DNA of 12,950 bases, taken from positions 1 through 12,950 of the forward strand of contig CAJTVR010000026.1 of assembly GCA_910580075.1 (NCBI GenBank), in the 5' to 3' direction. The position numbers and the translations under genes are program-made. Under the pieces are notes generated by a model that saw only the letters and a list, made by a program, of their open reading frames with translations, did no database searches and had not been told where the DNA came from. The stretch comes from an uncultured Eubacterium sp. GTDB taxonomy: Bacteria; Bacillota; Clostridia; Lachnospirales; Lachnospiraceae. Of the stretch, positions 1-7,997 are shown in pieces (the stretch's first letter is position 1; each line of letters opens with the position of its first letter).

Positions 1-130
1 TTACTGTTCGTAAGCGGAACAGAAAAAGGAAAAAGTTTCTCCGCCCAGCGTCCGGGCAAAAAATACCTTCCGGTGCCGCTGCATAATGCACGCCATCCCC
101 AGGACATCAGGCACTGTTCCGTCTGCTGTC
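1..130. repeat. Partial, rearranged copy (A) of the dispersed inverted-end repeat
   Basis: Bases 1-58 closely match the right end of the element at 10485-10540: a CTGTTC-N7-GAACAG palindrome, then an A-rich purine tract, then a CTCC.CCC.GCGTCCGGGC tail. Bases 68-128 then match the core of the same element (compare 10382-10451 and 10062-10130), sharing GGTGCC.CTGCAT, CATCAGGCAC and CCGTC.GCTG blocks. In the intact copy the core comes before this end, so here the order is permuted, either two abutting fragments or a rearranged copy. The window cuts the element on the left. No open reading frame fits this stretch. It lies downstream of the chemotaxis receptor gene. Confidence 0.7.
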
Positions 131-135
131 AAAGT

Positions 136-162
136 AAGGTCTGCGTAAATTCCGCAGACCTT
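136..162 (-). terminator. Putative intrinsic terminator of the chemoreceptor gene
   Basis: A perfect 10-bp inverted repeat (AAGGTCTGCG at 136-145, CGCAGACCTT at 153-162) encloses a 7-nt loop, 28 bp past the receptor stop codon on the - strand. The downstream T tract is short and interrupted (TTACTTT), so it may be a weak terminator. Confidence 0.6.
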
Positions 163-190
163 TCTCACATTCTTTAGTATGAAATTAAAT

Positions 191-2323
191 CTACTTCAAA
201 TGAAAACGGTTCACCAGCTCATGAAGCCGTTTCGACTGTCCGGACAGCTCTGCACTCGTCTCGGCGCTATTTTGCGCTGCTGACAGGTTGGACTGTACAA
301 CACTGCTGATTGCATCTACATGCTGCGTCAGCTGTTCCAGCACACCCTTTTGTTTTTGCGAAGCCCCGCTGATTTTATCCATAAATCCCAGCACTTCTTC
401 AGAACCCTTTACAACTGCCTCCAGGGACTGGGCTGTATGATCTGCAATTGTAATTCCATTTTCCACTGCATCCTGAGAAGTTCTGATTAAATCGGCTGTC
501 TGGCTGACTGCCTGTGCACTCTTTGCTGCCAGTTCACGGATTTCATTTGCAACTACCGCAAACCCTTTGCCTGCCTCTCCGGCCCTTGCTGCTTCAATCG
601 AAGCATTCAGTGAAAGGAGGTTCGTCTGTTCTGCAATATCCTCAATCGTTTTTACAATTTTTTCAATCTCACCGGAAGACTGGCTGATTTTTGACATCGC
701 TTCTGTTAAATACGACATTTCCTGATTGCTTGCCCGGATTTTTCTGCCTACTTCGGACACCGCTGCGTTTGCCGTCTGTGCATCGTCCGCATTGCCGGTT
801 GCATCCAGTGAAAGACTTTCTATGGAAACTGCCAGCTGTTCGACCGCCCGGGCCTGTTCGGATGCGCCGTCTGAAAGAGCCTGTGCCCCGCCGGATACAT
901 GCTCTGAACTGCCGGAAACCTCGTCTGCAGAAAGCACAATCTCATGAAGCGTTTCATTCAAAGACTGTGATATTTTCTCTATGGATGCCTGAATCGGAAT
1001 AAAATCACCGATATAATTCTGCGTAATGGCAATGTCCATATCATTATCTGCCATCTGGGAAAGCTGTGAAGAAATATCTTCTACATAGCTGCTCATCGTC
1101 GTGCTGATATGATTAAACGCCTGGGCAAGCCGGCCCAGTTCATCGTCTGACTGGATATCAATATGAATATTTAAATCCCCCGCTTCAAGCCGCGACGCTT
1201 CATCGGTAATGACCTGAATCGGTTCCAGATAACGCTTAATCATACGGTTGACTGTATATAAAAGCAGCAGTCCCAGCAATACTACAATAAAAGTCAGTTT
1301 GCCTGTGCTTTCTAAAATCGCCCAGTAAAATTCACTTTTGTTTACAGACATATGTAAGGACCATTTCGCCTTTCCGCTTATCGTTAACGGAATCGTTACG
1401 GACGTTCCGCTTCTGCCTGTACCAAAATTTTTTCCGCCCTTTATTAAAAACCGGCTGTTTTCATGATCTCCCTGCGGCATGTCATAGACTTTCTGCGCAT
1501 ATTCTGCCAGCTTATCATATCCGATATCCGCAGCAGCCTGCCCTGTTTTCCCGCTGTCTGCCGAATCTACTAAAACCGTCCCGTCTTCCGCCAGCGCTAC
1601 CAGATGTGCCGTCTTATAATCCTTGCTGACCAAAAGCTCCTCCTGCATATGGTCCAGCGCCACGTCCACGCCTGTTACGCCAAGAAATTCTCCCTGAGCA
1701 TCAAAAACAGGCGCAATAATGCTGATCATCATGATATTGCGGCCCATCAGTTCATATACATAAGGGTCCATGACATACGGCTGGCCTGTTTCTTTTATCT
1801 GCATATAATATTCTTTTGTATAATTGTCGAACGCATCCTCATGCTTTTCAAACACATAATCTGTTTTCTCTTCGTTGGGATATACGACTGATTCATATGC
1901 AATATCCCTTTGATAAACACTGTAAGGATCTCCATTGGCATCTGCAATTGCGTTTAGTTCGAAATAAGCAAATGCTGTCGGATACCCGCCGCCGCTTTCT
2001 AAAAGCCCGACCAGCGCCCTGTCAATCGCGTCCCTTTGTTCTTTTGGGTCCAGTGCAGAAATATTCCGCAGAGAACCGGCAAATCCTACAACCTTTCCAT
2101 AAGCGTTTTCAATATCATTTGCAACTAAAAACGCGTTCTCATACGCAACCGCAGCTAATTTGTCGCGGTTTGCCTGAATCAGTGACCTTGCTGCAAGAAA
2201 AGCAGACATCAAAATAGTCAGCAAAAAAATACCGGCCGTAATCAGCGCCATTTTTGAAATAATTTTTTTGCTAAGGCTGCTGCCTGTATCTGGCTCCTTA
2301 GCTCTCCTTTCTCTGTGAAGCAT
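191..2323 (-). CDS. Methyl-accepting chemotaxis protein with periplasmic-type dCache sensor
   Basis: A 710-residue membrane chemoreceptor that would sense a small extracellular ligand and control CheA through CheW. Visible parts: a short cytoplasmic head; a first membrane helix at about 25-48; an extracellular dCache-like region at about 50-330 (with YYMQIKETGQPYV and FLGVTGVDV blocks); a second membrane helix at about 343-360; a HAMP domain at about 360-412; and a long coiled-coil signalling domain whose conserved tip (EQTNLLSLNASIEAARAGE) sits near 565-583. There is no C-terminal CheR-binding pentapeptide. The reading frame extends upstream to 2410, but the ATG at 2323 is preferred because GGGAGAG lies 7-8 nt before it and a strong promoter lies inside the extension. 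No che or flagellar genes are nearby, so this is an orphan receptor and its ligand cannot be inferred. Confidence 0.93.
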   Translation of the reverse strand: MLHRERRAKEPDTGSSLSKKIISKMALITAGIFLLTILMSAFLAARSLIQANRDKLAAVAYENAFLVANDIENAYGKVVGFAGSLRNISALDPKEQRDAIDRALVGLLESGGGYPTAFAYFELNAIADANGDPYSVYQRDIAYESVVYPNEEKTDYVFEKHEDAFDNYTKEYYMQIKETGQPYVMDPYVYELMGRNIMMISIIAPVFDAQGEFLGVTGVDVALDHMQEELLVSKDYKTAHLVALAEDGTVLVDSADSGKTGQAAADIGYDKLAEYAQKVYDMPQGDHENSRFLIKGGKNFGTGRSGTSVTIPLTISGKAKWSLHMSVNKSEFYWAILESTGKLTFIVVLLGLLLLYTVNRMIKRYLEPIQVITDEASRLEAGDLNIHIDIQSDDELGRLAQAFNHISTTMSSYVEDISSQLSQMADNDMDIAITQNYIGDFIPIQASIEKISQSLNETLHEIVLSADEVSGSSEHVSGGAQALSDGASEQARAVEQLAVSIESLSLDATGNADDAQTANAAVSEVGRKIRASNQEMSYLTEAMSKISQSSGEIEKIVKTIEDIAEQTNLLSLNASIEAARAGEAGKGFAVVANEIRELAAKSAQAVSQTADLIRTSQDAVENGITIADHTAQSLEAVVKGSEEVLGFMDKISGASQKQKGVLEQLTQHVDAISSVVQSNLSAAQNSAETSAELSGQSKRLHELVNRFHLK

Positions 2324-2366
2324 ACCATTCTCTCCCGTTACTATTTTATTGTAAAGATGCATCCAG

Positions 2367-2395
2367 ATTATAACCTGCTTTCCAGTAAAAGTCAA
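2367..2395 (-). promoter_or_regulatory. Sigma-A promoter of the chemoreceptor gene
   Basis: On the - strand, TTGACT (2395-2390), a 17-bp spacer and a perfect TATAAT (2372-2367). The predicted transcript begins near 2360, giving a leader of about 37 nt before the ATG at 2323. The two ATG codons further upstream (2410, 2362) would lie at or above the start of transcription. Confidence 0.8.
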
Positions 2396-2485
2396 TTTCT
2401 TACTCTGCATTCTGCTGTTTTTATCACTTTATAAAATTTTAAGAATTGCCAGAACCCTTGTAAAATCAGCCTTTCCAAAAAATTG

Positions 2486-2512
2486 TTAGCACTCGCTTCG
2501 AAAGAGTGCTGA
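2486..2512. promoter_or_regulatory. CIRCE operator (HrcA binding site)
   Basis: TTAGCACTC, exactly 9 bp, then GAGTGCTGA. The known CIRCE consensus is TTAGCACTC-N9-GAGTGCTAA, so 17 of 18 arm bases match and the spacing is exact. It lies 7 bp upstream of the -35 box of the best htpG promoter, and just downstream of a weaker possible promoter (TTTAAG 2438-2443, 17 bp, TAAAAT 2461-2466). It implies heat-shock control of htpG by the HrcA repressor. The site is symmetric, but the receptor promoter is about 90 bp away, so an effect there is less likely. Confidence 0.92.
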
Positions 2513-2519
2513 TTTTCTA

Positions 2520-2548
2520 TTGACTTTTCCATCCCGGAGTATTACTAT
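2520..2548 (+). promoter_or_regulatory. Sigma-A promoter of htpG
   Basis: TTGACT (2520-2525), a 17-bp spacer and TACTAT (2543-2548), with predicted transcription start near 2555. This leaves a leader of about 100 nt before the htpG ATG at 2656. The leader holds a small hairpin (TTCCCG 2598-2603 with CGGGAA 2612-2617). Confidence 0.75.
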
Positions 2549-2655
2549 TTCAGTTAGACAAAAACGTGTATGCCATTGCGCGTACGCCACATATATTTTC
2601 CCGCCGCTATCCGGGAACAACATCCAACAAAAAATTTGAAAAGGAGTGCATTTTC

Positions 2656-4755
2656 ATGGACAACAAACACGGAAATCTTTCAATTAACAGTGAAAACATC
2701 TTCCCTATTATTAAAAAATGGCTGTATTCCGACCATGACATTTTCTACCGCGAACTGATTTCAAACGGCTGTGATGCTATTACCAAATTAAAGAAACTGG
2801 ACATGATGGGCGAATATTCTCTCCCGAATGATTATAAGCCTCAGATTCAGGTAACGGTAAACCCGGATGAAAAGACACTGACCGTTACGGATAACGGCCT
2901 TGGCATGACCGCTGAAGAAGTGGAAGAATATATCAACCAGATTGCTTTTTCAGGAGCTGCAGATTTCCTGGAAAAATATAAAGACAAAGCAAATGAAGAC
3001 CAGATTATCGGACATTTCGGACTCGGATTTTATTCTGCATTTATGGTTGCAGACCGGGTGACCATCGACACACTGTCCTATAAAGAAGGCGCGCAGCCTG
3101 TTCACTGGTCCTGTGACGGCGGAACGGAATTTGATATGGAAGACGGCACCAAAGACTCCATCGGCACTTCCATTGTACTGTATCTGAATGAAGACTGCCT
3201 GGAATTTTCCAACGAATACCGCGCAAGGGAAGTCATTGAAAAATACTGCTCTTTCATGCCGATTCCGATTTATTTAAACAAAGCCAATGCAGAGACAGAA
3301 TATGAAACCATCGACCCGGAAGACAAACGGGAAGACGATACGGTTGTAGAAACGATTATTGAAGAGCCTAAGTTCGAAGAAAAAGAAAACGAAAACGGTG
3401 AAAAAGAAACTGTCGAAGTATCTCCGCGCAAAGAAAAGTTAAAGATTGTGAAACGCCCGGTTTCTTTAAATGACACGAATCCGCTCTGGGCTAAGACACC
3501 AAAAGACTGCACGGACGAAGAATACAAAGAATTTTACCGCAAAGTCTTCCATGATTACAAAGAGCCTCTGTTCTGGATTCATTTAAATATGGATTATCCG
3601 TTTAATTTAAAAGGAATTTTATATTTCCCGAAAATTAATACAGAATACGACTCGATCGAAGGCACGATTAAACTTTATAACAACCAGGTATTTATCGCAG
3701 ACAATATCAAAGAAGTCATCCCGGAATTCCTGATGCTGTTAAAAGGTGTAATTGACTGTCCGGACCTTCCGCTGAATGTATCCAGAAGCGCACTGCAAAA
3801 CGACGGATTTGTTAAAAAGATTTCTGAATACATTACGAAAAAAGTGGCTGACAAGCTCACCGGCATGTGCAAAACAGAAAAAGAAAACTATGAAAAATAC
3901 TGGGATGACATCAGCCCGTTTATTAAATACGGCTGCTTAAGAGACGATAAATTCTGCGATAAGATGAACGATTACATTTTATTCAAGAATTTAGACCATA
4001 AATATCTGACACTGCCGGAATGCCTCGTAAAAGAAGAAACTGCTGAAAATACCGAGAATGCTGAAAATGCTGAAACAGTCGAAGTAGAAAATCCAGACGG
4101 CACTTCTGCTACCGCTGATGAATCAGAGGATGAGCCGAAAGATACGAGAAAGACCATCTACTATGTTACAGATGAACAGCAGCAGAGCCAGTATATCAAT
4201 ATGTTCAAAGACCAGGGCATGGATGCCGTCATCTTAGACCACAACATTGATTCTTCTTTTATTACGCAGTTAGAGCGCCGCAATGAAAACTACAAATTCA
4301 TGCGCATTGATGCAGATGTGACAGATACATTGAAAGAAGAAATACCGGAAGAAGAGTTAAAAGATGAGACTGATACATTAACCGAACTGTTCAAAAAAGC
4401 GCTTGGCAATGACAAGCTGACTGTTAAAGTAGAGAAACTGAAAAATGAAAATATCGCTTCTATTATAACACTGTCTGAAGAAGGCCGTCGTATGCAGGAA
4501 ATGATGAAAATGTATGCCATGGGCGGCATGGGCGGTATGGATGCTTCCATGTTTGGCGGAGATGTTTCCCTGACACTGAATGCAAACCATTCCCTGGTAA
4601 AATATATCTTTGAAAACAAGGATTCCGAACATGTGCCAATGTTCTGTGAACAGCTGTACGACCTTGCTATGATCAGCAACCAGCCGCTGGCTCCGGAAGC
4701 TATGACTAAATTTATCACAAGAAGCAATGAGATTATGATGCTGCTTGCAAAATAA
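2656..4755 (+). CDS. htpG: Molecular chaperone HtpG (bacterial Hsp90)
   Basis: A 699-residue cytoplasmic ATP-dependent chaperone that acts as a dimer in protein folding and stress recovery. The N-terminal GHKL ATPase shows the catalytic Glu in RELISNGCDA (32-41), DNGLGMT (79-85), the GHFGLGFYSAF lid region (119-129) and the GTS motif near 170. The middle domain has WIHLNMDYPFNLKGILYFP (about 307-325) and LPLNVSRSALQND (about 371-383). The C-terminal dimerisation part has a Met/Gly-rich stretch near 616-634. It is longer than E. coli HtpG (624 residues), mainly because of a charged linker (about 215-262) and a Glu/Asn/Thr-rich insertion (about 459-497). The ATG at 2656 is chosen because AAGGAG lies 9 nt upstream and the homologous N-terminus begins here; an in-frame ATG at 2566 has no such site. 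The CIRCE upstream suggests HrcA control. Confidence 0.97.
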   Translation: MDNKHGNLSINSENIFPIIKKWLYSDHDIFYRELISNGCDAITKLKKLDMMGEYSLPNDYKPQIQVTVNPDEKTLTVTDNGLGMTAEEVEEYINQIAFSGAADFLEKYKDKANEDQIIGHFGLGFYSAFMVADRVTIDTLSYKEGAQPVHWSCDGGTEFDMEDGTKDSIGTSIVLYLNEDCLEFSNEYRAREVIEKYCSFMPIPIYLNKANAETEYETIDPEDKREDDTVVETIIEEPKFEEKENENGEKETVEVSPRKEKLKIVKRPVSLNDTNPLWAKTPKDCTDEEYKEFYRKVFHDYKEPLFWIHLNMDYPFNLKGILYFPKINTEYDSIEGTIKLYNNQVFIADNIKEVIPEFLMLLKGVIDCPDLPLNVSRSALQNDGFVKKISEYITKKVADKLTGMCKTEKENYEKYWDDISPFIKYGCLRDDKFCDKMNDYILFKNLDHKYLTLPECLVKEETAENTENAENAETVEVENPDGTSATADESEDEPKDTRKTIYYVTDEQQQSQYINMFKDQGMDAVILDHNIDSSFITQLERRNENYKFMRIDADVTDTLKEEIPEEELKDETDTLTELFKKALGNDKLTVKVEKLKNENIASIITLSEEGRRMQEMMKMYAMGGMGGMDASMFGGDVSLTLNANHSLVKYIFENKDSEHVPMFCEQLYDLAMISNQPLAPEAMTKFITRSNEIMMLLAK

Positions 4756-4769
4756 CACGCGTATAAAAA

Positions 4770-4871
4770 GGCTGCCGCATTAAAAAATATGATATAGGAT
4801 ATAGTTCATAGTTCGTTTAAACCATTCTTTGATGCTATATCTTATATTATGTATGCTTAGTGCAGCAGCTC
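4770..4871. repeat. Long imperfect palindrome after htpG, copy 1 of a GGCTGCCGCATTAA hairpin family
   Basis: The left arm 4770-4804 (starting GGCTGCCGCATTAA) pairs imperfectly with the right arm 4835-4871 (ending TTAGTGCAGCAGCTC); the innermost part is a near-perfect AT-rich palindrome (GATATAG with CTATATC), around a loop of about 30 nt. The outer arms match those of the shorter hairpin at 8122-8166. It starts 14 bp after the htpG stop, so it may also assist termination or protect the mRNA 3' end. Confidence 0.75.
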
Positions 4872-4875
4872 CATC

Positions 4876-4918
4876 AAAAAAGGCTGTCCTCTGATACTGC
4901 TTCCGGACAGTCTTTTTT
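4876..4918. terminator. Bidirectional intrinsic terminator between htpG and the GTPase-nuclease gene
   Basis: A 14-bp stem (A6 GGCTGTCC at 4876-4889 with GGACAGTC T6 at 4905-4918, one G-U pair) and a 15-nt loop. T runs are present on both strands, fitting its place between two convergent genes. The remaining 4919-4974 shows nothing further. Confidence 0.9.
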
Positions 4919-4974
4919 GACTGGATATATGCCTCTGCGCACTGATTCTGCGGGCTGCAGATCCTGTCATTTTA

Positions 4975-7965
4975 CTATTCTGTTTTACTGCACTGCTCTT
5001 TGCCAGGCCTGTTTTTCAGAATAATGCCCCGGCGCAGTGCCTCTTCAAACGGCATATTCCGCTCCTTCATATTTTTTCCTAAATATTCGGCATACATTTT
5101 TTTATGCTCTGTCTGTATCTCCTCTTCCAGCTCTCTTGCAGATACGAGCCGGCATCCCTGTCCCTGTATAATAATCTGCTCCAGCCCGTCCGAAGTCGCT
5201 ACCGTCACATCATATTTCCTGCCGTTTTCATGCGCAAAGCGTTCGATATACTGGTCTGCTGTCTCTGCTTCTTTTGTAAACACGACATGGATATTGTGAT
5301 AGTCGTAATATTCCGTCTGGTGTCCTTCGACGCGGTAAGCATCAAAGACGACAATCAGGGAATTCTTTTTTACAGCCTGGTAATTGCACATAATGTCCAA
5401 AAGCCTGCCCCGTGCGCCGTCAATATTGTCCTTTGCCAGCTCGCTCAGCTCTTTCCATGCAAAGATGATATTATAACCGTCTACCAGAAAATATTTCCGG
5501 CGCTGCAGCACAGATGATTCTTTCTTTCGTCCCGGTTCAAAATCTTTAGATGAGCCTTTCCTGCCGCCTGACGTATATGCTTCTGACGTACCATTTTTTC
5601 CGCCTGATGCATATGCTTCTGACGTGCCCTTCCTGCCGCCTGGCGTATACACTTCTGACTTCACGCTGCCTGGTTCAGATTCTAAAGACGCATCCTTCCC
5701 GTGGCCTGTTAGATGAGATTCGGATTCTTCCTCTGTACCGCCTGATTCTATAGACACGGATGCCCCGTCCGCCTGGCTGCTGCTATGTTCATGCCCGGAG
5801 CCATATACTCTTTTTTTTCTGCTTACATTATTTTTACGCGGCCGGGACTTATCACGCTTATTTGCCTGATAGGTACTGGATATGATTTGATCCACTTCGT
5901 CCGTTCCAATCGACATGCTGCATACAGATGTGTGCTTTTTCAGCTTTTCTGCCTCTTCTAAAAGCGTTACATGCTCCGGCTTTCTGACTGTGAGCACGCT
6001 TTCCAGGTGCATATAGTCTTTTACCTCATACCACTCCACTAAAAAGCCTGCCCCGTGCGCACAAAATACAGATGAAGAAGGGTTCGCCGTATCGCTAGAC
6101 GGGTCATAGTTTCTGCTTTCTAACACTTCATCGGTATTATGGCACGGCGCATAGCCTTTCAGCGTGCACTGCAGGCTTCCAAGCCCCCTGGTATATTCCG
6201 TTACTTCTTTCTGATAGCCTCTCATGGTCACAACCGGAGCGCTTCCGGTCAGGACAGACATGCCGTTTTCTATCATTGGAAGCCCTGGATTTCCATGCAT
6301 TTTTTCAATGTCAGTCATAGCCCGTCCGACCATTGTTTCCGGCAGTTCCAGACGAAAATCGTAAAAAGGCTCTAACAGCACAGACTGCGCCTGCATCAGC
6401 CCCTGGCGCACTGCCCGGTATGTCGCCTGGCGGAAATCCCCGCCCTCTGTATGCTTTAAGTGCGCCCGTCCGGACTTCAGCGTGATTTTCATATCAGTAA
6501 GTGCGGAACCGGTCAGGACTCCTTTATGTTCTTTTTCTTCTAAATGCGTCAGCACCAGCCGCTGCCAGTTCCGGTCTAAAATGTCCTCACTGCAGGATGC
6601 TGCAAACTGCATTCCGCTTCCCGGGTCGCCCGGCTCCAGCAGCAGATGCACTTCTGCATAATGCCGCAGCGGCTCGAAATGGCCGACTCCTTCAGCAGTA
6701 TCTGCAATTGTTTCTTTGTATACAATATTTCCAGGGCCAAATTCAGCCCGGACTCCGAAACGTTCTTTCATAATACTGGTCAGAATTTCCAGCTGCACCT
6801 CACCCATTAACTGGGCCTGGATTTCTTTCAGCTGCTCGTCCCAGACAATATGAAGCTGCGGCTCTTCCTCTTCCAGCTGGCGCAGTTTTGGCAGCATTGC
6901 CGCGGCATCGCATCCGTCCGGCAGAATAATCTGATAGGTCAGTACCGGCTCTAACACAGGAAGGGCAGAATCCGGTTCCGCTCCTAATCCTTCGCCCGGT
7001 TTTGTATGCGACAGCCCGGTCACTGCGCAGACAGTTCCCGCCACTGCCTCTGGAACAGACTCAAATTTCGCCCCGGAATAAATACGTATCTGATTCACCT
7101 TTTCTTCCCATGGCTCCTCTTCCCCGCCTTTTAGCTCCGTACCAGACAGCACTGCACGCACTTTTAAGCAGCCGCCCGTAATTTTCATATAAGTCAGCCT
7201 GTTTCCCTGATCGTCTCTGGCAATTTTAAAAATTTTTGCTGCAAACTCCTGTGCATATGATCCGTCTGCCGTATATCTGTTAAGTCCCTCTAACAGCTCT
7301 TCCACACCCTGCAGCTTTAACGCAGAGCCGAAAAAACACGGAAATACTTCTCTATTGCTGATCATATCCCGGATACAGGATACTTCCACCGATTCGTTTT
7401 CTAAAAACTGCTCCATGGCAGTTTCTGCACACATTGCAAGCGCATCATAAAACGCTTCGCCATCCGGAACAGAAAAATCTACGCATCCGTCGTCCAGCCT
7501 GTCTTTGAGCTGTAACAGCAGCGCATCGCGGTCTGCACCGTTTTGGTCCATTTTGTTGACAAAAATAAATACCGGGATTTCATACCGCTTTAAAAGCCGC
7601 CAGAGCGTCTGTGTATGTCCCTGCACACCGTCTGAAGCACTGACAACCAGCACTGCATAATCTAATACCTGCAGCGTCCGCTCCATTTCCGCCGAAAAAT
7701 CCACATGTCCCGGCGTATCTAACAGCGTCATCTTAAGGCCGTTCCACTCCATCACTGCCTGTTTGGAAAAAATTGTAATTCCCCTTGCACGCTCCAGCTC
7801 ATAAGTATCTAAAAATGCATCTTTATTATCTACCCGTCCCATTTTACGGATGCTGCCGCTTGTATAAAGCATGCCTTCCGATAAAGTCGTTTTTCCGGCA
7901 TCCACATGGGCAAGAATACCTGCGCATATATGTTTGTTCTCACTCTGGGGTTTCTGTGCGCCCAT
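4975..7965 (-). CDS. TetM/EF-G-like translational GTPase fused to a YacP/Rae1-like NYN nuclease domain
   Basis: A 996-residue fusion. Residues 1 to about 680 form a ribosomal-protection-type GTPase: G1 AHVDAGKT (19-26), RARGITI (59-65), DTPGHVDF (83-90), NKMD (137-140), GSALK (213-217), then EF-G-like domains with the conserved LLEPFYDF stretch (about 530-537). A polar linker (about 690-820) holds 12-residue repeats (SEAYxSGGRKGT type). Residues about 824-956 are an NYN/PIN-like domain of the YacP (Rae1) type with the acidic residues retained: LVDGYN (D829), VVFDAY (D875), ETADQYIE (D904) and ATSDGLEQ (D926). Canonical Tet proteins are about 640 residues and lack the nuclease. The TetM SPVS tip loop aligns here with LKHT, so tetracycline resistance is doubtful. 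Rae1 cleaves mRNA in the ribosomal A site, so a role in A-site surveillance is inferred. The ATG at 7965 is chosen because AAAGGAGG lies 7 nt upstream; the upstream ATG (8007) precedes the predicted transcript start. Confidence 0.9.
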   Translation of the reverse strand: MGAQKPQSENKHICAGILAHVDAGKTTLSEGMLYTSGSIRKMGRVDNKDAFLDTYELERARGITIFSKQAVMEWNGLKMTLLDTPGHVDFSAEMERTLQVLDYAVLVVSASDGVQGHTQTLWRLLKRYEIPVFIFVNKMDQNGADRDALLLQLKDRLDDGCVDFSVPDGEAFYDALAMCAETAMEQFLENESVEVSCIRDMISNREVFPCFFGSALKLQGVEELLEGLNRYTADGSYAQEFAAKIFKIARDDQGNRLTYMKITGGCLKVRAVLSGTELKGGEEEPWEEKVNQIRIYSGAKFESVPEAVAGTVCAVTGLSHTKPGEGLGAEPDSALPVLEPVLTYQIILPDGCDAAAMLPKLRQLEEEEPQLHIVWDEQLKEIQAQLMGEVQLEILTSIMKERFGVRAEFGPGNIVYKETIADTAEGVGHFEPLRHYAEVHLLLEPGDPGSGMQFAASCSEDILDRNWQRLVLTHLEEKEHKGVLTGSALTDMKITLKSGRAHLKHTEGGDFRQATYRAVRQGLMQAQSVLLEPFYDFRLELPETMVGRAMTDIEKMHGNPGLPMIENGMSVLTGSAPVVTMRGYQKEVTEYTRGLGSLQCTLKGYAPCHNTDEVLESRNYDPSSDTANPSSSVFCAHGAGFLVEWYEVKDYMHLESVLTVRKPEHVTLLEEAEKLKKHTSVCSMSIGTDEVDQIISSTYQANKRDKSRPRKNNVSRKKRVYGSGHEHSSSQADGASVSIESGGTEEESESHLTGHGKDASLESEPGSVKSEVYTPGGRKGTSEAYASGGKNGTSEAYTSGGRKGSSKDFEPGRKKESSVLQRRKYFLVDGYNIIFAWKELSELAKDNIDGARGRLLDIMCNYQAVKKNSLIVVFDAYRVEGHQTEYYDYHNIHVVFTKEAETADQYIERFAHENGRKYDVTVATSDGLEQIIIQGQGCRLVSARELEEEIQTEHKKMYAEYLGKNMKERNMPFEEALRRGIILKNRPGKEQCSKTE
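5514..5655 (-). repeat. In-gene 36-bp tandem repeats in the GTPase-nuclease linker
   Basis: Three to four degenerate 36-bp units encode a 12-residue peptide repeat (YTPGGRKGTSE, YASGGKNGTSE, YTSGGRKGSSK, then a decayed FEPGRKKES). They join the GTPase to the NYN domain as a flexible, positively charged tether. Such repeats can vary in number between strains without shifting the frame. Confidence 0.8.
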
Positions 7966-7997
7966 GAAAACGCCTCCTTTCGTGATTTTACTTTTCA

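Noticed and set aside
2566..2655. N-terminal extension of HtpG from an upstream ATG
   Set aside because: No ribosome binding site at 2566, the sequence does not resemble HtpG N-termini, and the ATG at 2656 has AAGGAG at good spacing.
2555..2655. Riboswitch or RNA thermometer in the htpG leader
   Set aside because: Only one 6-bp hairpin (2598-2617) is visible and it does not cover the ribosome binding site; no known riboswitch core was seen.
4290..4758. Open frames of 145 and 126 residues antisense to the end of htpG
   Set aside because: Shadows of the htpG coding sequence: no ribosome binding site and composition typical of antisense frames.
5000..5517. Open frames of 99 and 137 residues on the + strand inside the GTPase-nuclease gene
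   Set aside because: Antisense shadows of a clearly conserved NYN domain.
4975..7965. Classical tetracycline resistance gene on a mobile element
   Set aside because: The protein is much longer than Tet(M), carries a nuclease domain, lacks the SPVS loop, and has no transposon or conjugation genes or leader-peptide attenuator nearby.
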